7,357 bases of DNA. It comes from Methanohalobium sp046546175. Lineage in GTDB: Archaea > Halobacteriota > Methanosarcinia > Methanosarcinales > Methanosarcinaceae. Position 1 is the first letter of the stretch; the number at the start of each line of letters is the position of its first letter. The stretch covers positions 1 through 7,357 of the forward strand of contig NZ_JBKGYF010000083.1 of the NCBI RefSeq assembly GCF_046546175.1, in the 5' to 3' direction. The notes beneath the pieces are model-generated. The model did no database searches and had not been told where the DNA came from. It saw only the letters and a list, made by a program, of their open reading frames with translations. Of the stretch, positions 5,640 to 7,357 are shown piece after piece. The position numbers were made by a program, and so were the translations under genes.

Positions 5640-5828
5640 TCAGGAATATTTTCCTGTGAACAGATTGTAAATACCTGCAATAATGAAACCAGCTATAACA
5701 AGTGCGCCTATCAGATTGAGCCAGAAAACCTGATTTTCCAGAGAAGGAATATTGTTTAACATAAACAAACCAAACAGAATGGCAAATGCGATCATAATGT
5801 ATAACAATCCTGATTGTACAGTACCCAT
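5640..5828 (-). CDS. Small two-helix membrane protein, function unknown
   Basis: This 62-residue protein has two hydrophobic helices, about residues 7-24 and 34-56, joined by a short loop (NNIPSLENQV) and ending in NLFTGKYS. It is a credible real gene: it has a hydrophobic pattern typical of membrane proteins, an ATG preceded by GGTG at 5 bases (a weak Shine-Dalgarno), and a TTTTAAA element about 26 bases upstream. I do not recognise a family. It is the first gene of a leftward run; the deacetylase starts 47 bases after its stop with no T-rich terminator between, so cotranscription is likely. Whether it acts with the deacetylase is unknown. Confidence 0.7.
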   Translation of the reverse strand: MGTVQSGLLYIMIAFAILFGLFMLNNIPSLENQVFWLNLIGALVIAGFIIAGIYNLFTGKYS

Positions 5829-5849
5829 TTAAACACCGTTAGGTACATC

Positions 5850-5857
5850 TTTTAAAA
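5850..5857 (-). promoter_or_regulatory. Candidate box A for the leftward three-gene run
   Basis: The minus strand reads TTTTAAAA centred about 25-26 bases before the ATG at 5828, which would start the mRNA at or just before that codon. A second AT-rich candidate, ACTATTTATT, lies slightly further upstream (5861-5870 region), within ATAAA-TAG-TTTAT (5861-5873). Confidence 0.4.
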
Positions 5858-5959
5858 CCAATAAATAGTTTATCCTTTTTTCAAATGATATCCAAGTACA
5901 ACAGGGTGCACTTTTGTTCCCTAAAATCCCAACCGAAAAGTTAATTTGCATACATTTGT

Positions 5960-5967
5960 TTTATATA
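5960..5967 (+). promoter_or_regulatory. Upstream box A of the amidohydrolase gene
   Basis: TTTATATA matches the archaeal consensus exactly. The predicted transcription start is near 5990, giving a leader of about 97 bases. It is one of two identical boxes 34 bases apart. Confidence 0.4.
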
Positions 5968-5993
5968 CCGCAGATATATTGTTATTGAAAAAA

Positions 5994-6001
5994 TTTATAT
6001 A
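5994..6001 (+). promoter_or_regulatory. Proximal box A with a BRE-like A-tract, amidohydrolase gene
   Basis: TTTATATA is preceded directly by GAAAAAA (5987-5993), a good match to the purine-rich TFB recognition element. The predicted transcription start is near 6024, with a leader of about 63 bases. The better BRE makes it the likelier main promoter. Confidence 0.5.
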
Positions 6002-6076
6002 ATCTATTTCTGCAAAGTCATATTGATTACACACATTCTGTAATTTTACATTCATTATAATAAAGGTTTATAATAT

Positions 6077-6083
6077 GGAGGAG
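6077..6083 (+). promoter_or_regulatory. Shine-Dalgarno GGAGGAG deciding the amidohydrolase start
   Basis: GGAGGAG begins at the last base of an in-frame ATG (6075-6077) and ends 3 bases before a second ATG at 6087, so that GGAGG is 5 bases from it. The ribosome should therefore use 6087. A perfect inverted repeat, ATTATAA (6054-6060) and TTATAAT (6068-6074), ends two bases upstream. Confidence 0.65.
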
Positions 6084-6086
6084 TCT

Positions 6087-7313
6087 ATGCAAACTGTTCT
6101 ACAGGGAGCCACAATCTTTGATGGAACAGATAATGGTTTTCATACTGATGCCGTGATGGTCTTTCAGGATGATAAAATAGTATATATCGGTTCTCAGGAT
6201 GAATGCGATATAGAAATAAATGATGATGCACTGGTTTATGATGTCTCTGGACAATTTATCATACCAGGTCTAATAGATACTCATGTTCATCTGGATTTAC
6301 ATGGTGTTCCAGATACTTATCAGGAAAACCTTCTGGATGATAAATACCGGGCTATTCGTGCTGCAGTAGATATGGAAAAAACTGCAAAAGCTGGATTTAC
6401 CACAGTTAGAAATGTTGGTTCAGTAAATTTTATAGATATTGCTGTAAAAAAAGCGGTAGAAGAAGGTCTTATAGGAGGTCCACGGATACTGACCAGTGGA
6501 AAAATTATTTGTATGCAATCTTCTGGAAGTGAATATTTTTCCGGTCTGTATCGTGAAGCAGATGGTATAGATGAAAACCGTAAAGCTGCACGTGAACAGC
6601 TTAAGGAAGGTGTTGATTTTCTCAAAGTCATGGCAACAGGTGCAATTATGAACCCGGGTGGTGTACCCGGAGCACCCCAGCTTAATGTTGAAGAAATACG
6701 AGCAGTGGTAGACGAAGGTTTGAAACTGGGTATATATACAGCTGCTCATGCGCATGGTGCAGAGGGGATTAAAAATGCAATCAATGCAGGGGTTAGAACA
6801 ATTGAACATGGGACTCTGGCAGACGATGAAACTCTCTGGATGATGAAGAATAACGATGTATATCTGGTATCTACACTTTCATCGAATTATTTCATGGTAC
6901 GAAAGGAAAATGAAGAAGCAATCCCGGAATTCATGCGTGAAAAAGCAGAAGAAGTATCCCAGATGCGTAAGAATGTCATACGCAAAGCACTTGATATTGG
7001 AGTTAAAGTAATCATGGGTACTGATGCCGGGACACCATACAATTATCATGGTAATAATAGTATGGAACTGGTTCGATATGTCAGAGAGAATTTGATGACG
7101 ACAGAACAGGCTATTATTGCATCAACAAAGACAGCTGCAGAGGCAATTGGTATCGGGGATATAACAGGTACACTTGAGGCTGGAAAATCTGCAGATTGTG
7201 TGGTCCTCAAAAAAGATCCGATGGATGATGTTACATGTCTTCTGGATACGAATAATATCAGTATGACTTTTAAAGAAGGAAAATTGCTAAAATGTTTGTG
7301 TGAATGGGAATAA
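6087..7313 (+). CDS. Metal-dependent amidohydrolase (prolidase / imidazolonepropionase-like group)
   Basis: This 408-residue cytosolic enzyme belongs to the amidohydrolase superfamily and has the full two-metal site. Counted from the ATG at 6087: HVH in GLIDTHVHLDLHG (H66, H68), the lysine likely to be carboxylated in FLKVMATGA (K180), AAHAHGAEG (H221), IEHGT (H241) and GTDAGTP (D313). An N-terminal strand set (LQGATIFDGT) and a C-terminal GTLEAGKSADCVVL segment form the small beta-sandwich typical of the family. The closest functional group by motif is Xaa-Pro or Xaa-Lys/Arg dipeptidases (prolidase-like amidohydrolases) and imidazolonepropionase-like proteins; the true substrate is not readable from the sequence. 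The start at 6087 is chosen over ATG 6075 because GGAGGAG lies between them. The gene is monocistronic in the window and divergent from the small membrane protein gene; the 44 bases after it show no clear hairpin. Confidence 0.9.
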   Translation: MQTVLQGATIFDGTDNGFHTDAVMVFQDDKIVYIGSQDECDIEINDDALVYDVSGQFIIPGLIDTHVHLDLHGVPDTYQENLLDDKYRAIRAAVDMEKTAKAGFTTVRNVGSVNFIDIAVKKAVEEGLIGGPRILTSGKIICMQSSGSEYFSGLYREADGIDENRKAAREQLKEGVDFLKVMATGAIMNPGGVPGAPQLNVEEIRAVVDEGLKLGIYTAAHAHGAEGIKNAINAGVRTIEHGTLADDETLWMMKNNDVYLVSTLSSNYFMVRKENEEAIPEFMREKAEEVSQMRKNVIRKALDIGVKVIMGTDAGTPYNYHGNNSMELVRYVRENLMTTEQAIIASTKTAAEAIGIGDITGTLEAGKSADCVVLKKDPMDDVTCLLDTNNISMTFKEGKLLKCLCEWE

Positions 7314-7357
7314 AACAGTATCCATATTATACAACAAATTTACATAATATTACATAT

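Noticed and set aside
6075..6086. ATG at 6075 as the amidohydrolase start
   Set aside because: It overlaps the GGAGGAG that serves ATG 6087 and has no ribosome binding site of its own. The family N-terminus begins at the QTVLQGATIFDGT segment.
6320..6809. Minus-strand open frames within the amidohydrolase gene
   Set aside because: Cysteine/serine-rich shadows of a gene with all catalytic motifs in the plus frame.
1..7357. CRISPR array, rRNA, defence island or replication origin
   Set aside because: No regularly spaced direct repeats, rRNA-like stretches, defence-type proteins or origin-type repeat clusters were seen on either strand.

Overview
The window looks like the chromosome of a methanogenic archaeon, most likely a member of the Methanosarcinaceae and possibly a halophilic one. 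The reasons are AT-rich archaeal box A promoters of the TTTAAATA/TTTATATA type, a mix of GGAGG/GGTGA ribosome binding sites and apparently leaderless starts, and protein types familiar from that family: a LarA-like racemase, an HDAC-like deacetylase, and a sodium:solute symporter preceded by a tiny membrane protein. Genus and species cannot be read from the sequence.

Left edge (1-373). The first ~55 bases look like the right end of an IS200/IS605-type transposon, with a hairpin followed by TAGTTCAC. The element has cut a leftward calcineurin-like phosphoesterase gene after its GNHD motif. The intergenic region holds a perfect AATTAAC-TAC-GTTAATT palindrome and a TATA box placed for a leaderless transcript of the next gene.

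374-1237. A class I SAM methyltransferase has an N-terminal ~110-residue domain that resembles a degenerate TrmO/TsaA barrel. It ends at a hairpin terminator.

1238-3270. A 305-base control region (stem-loops, a consensus TATA box, a recurring GTTAC/GTAATACT motif and a ~97-base leader) drives a two-gene unit. The first gene is a 36-residue single-span membrane microprotein, too short for usual gene calling; the second is a 531-residue sodium:solute symporter.

5828-3295 (leftward). Three genes run on the minus strand: a 62-residue two-helix membrane protein, an HDAC/acetylpolyamine-amidohydrolase family deacetylase with a full catalytic set, and a LarA-type nickel-pincer racemase homologue with all cofactor residues but no larB/C/E beside it. 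They converge on the symporter with a 24-base gap. The racemase may also have its own leaderless promoter.

5829-7313. A divergent intergenic region with two perfect TTTATATA boxes leads to a rightward metal-dependent amidohydrolase of the prolidase/imidazolonepropionase-like group. It has all its metal ligands, and its true start is set by an internal GGAGGAG.

The genes do not form one obvious pathway. The best leads are the TrmO-like/methyltransferase fusion, the microprotein-symporter pair with its structured leader, the deacetylase-racemase pairing, and the transposon end, whose predicted guide RNA would match the gene it interrupts.
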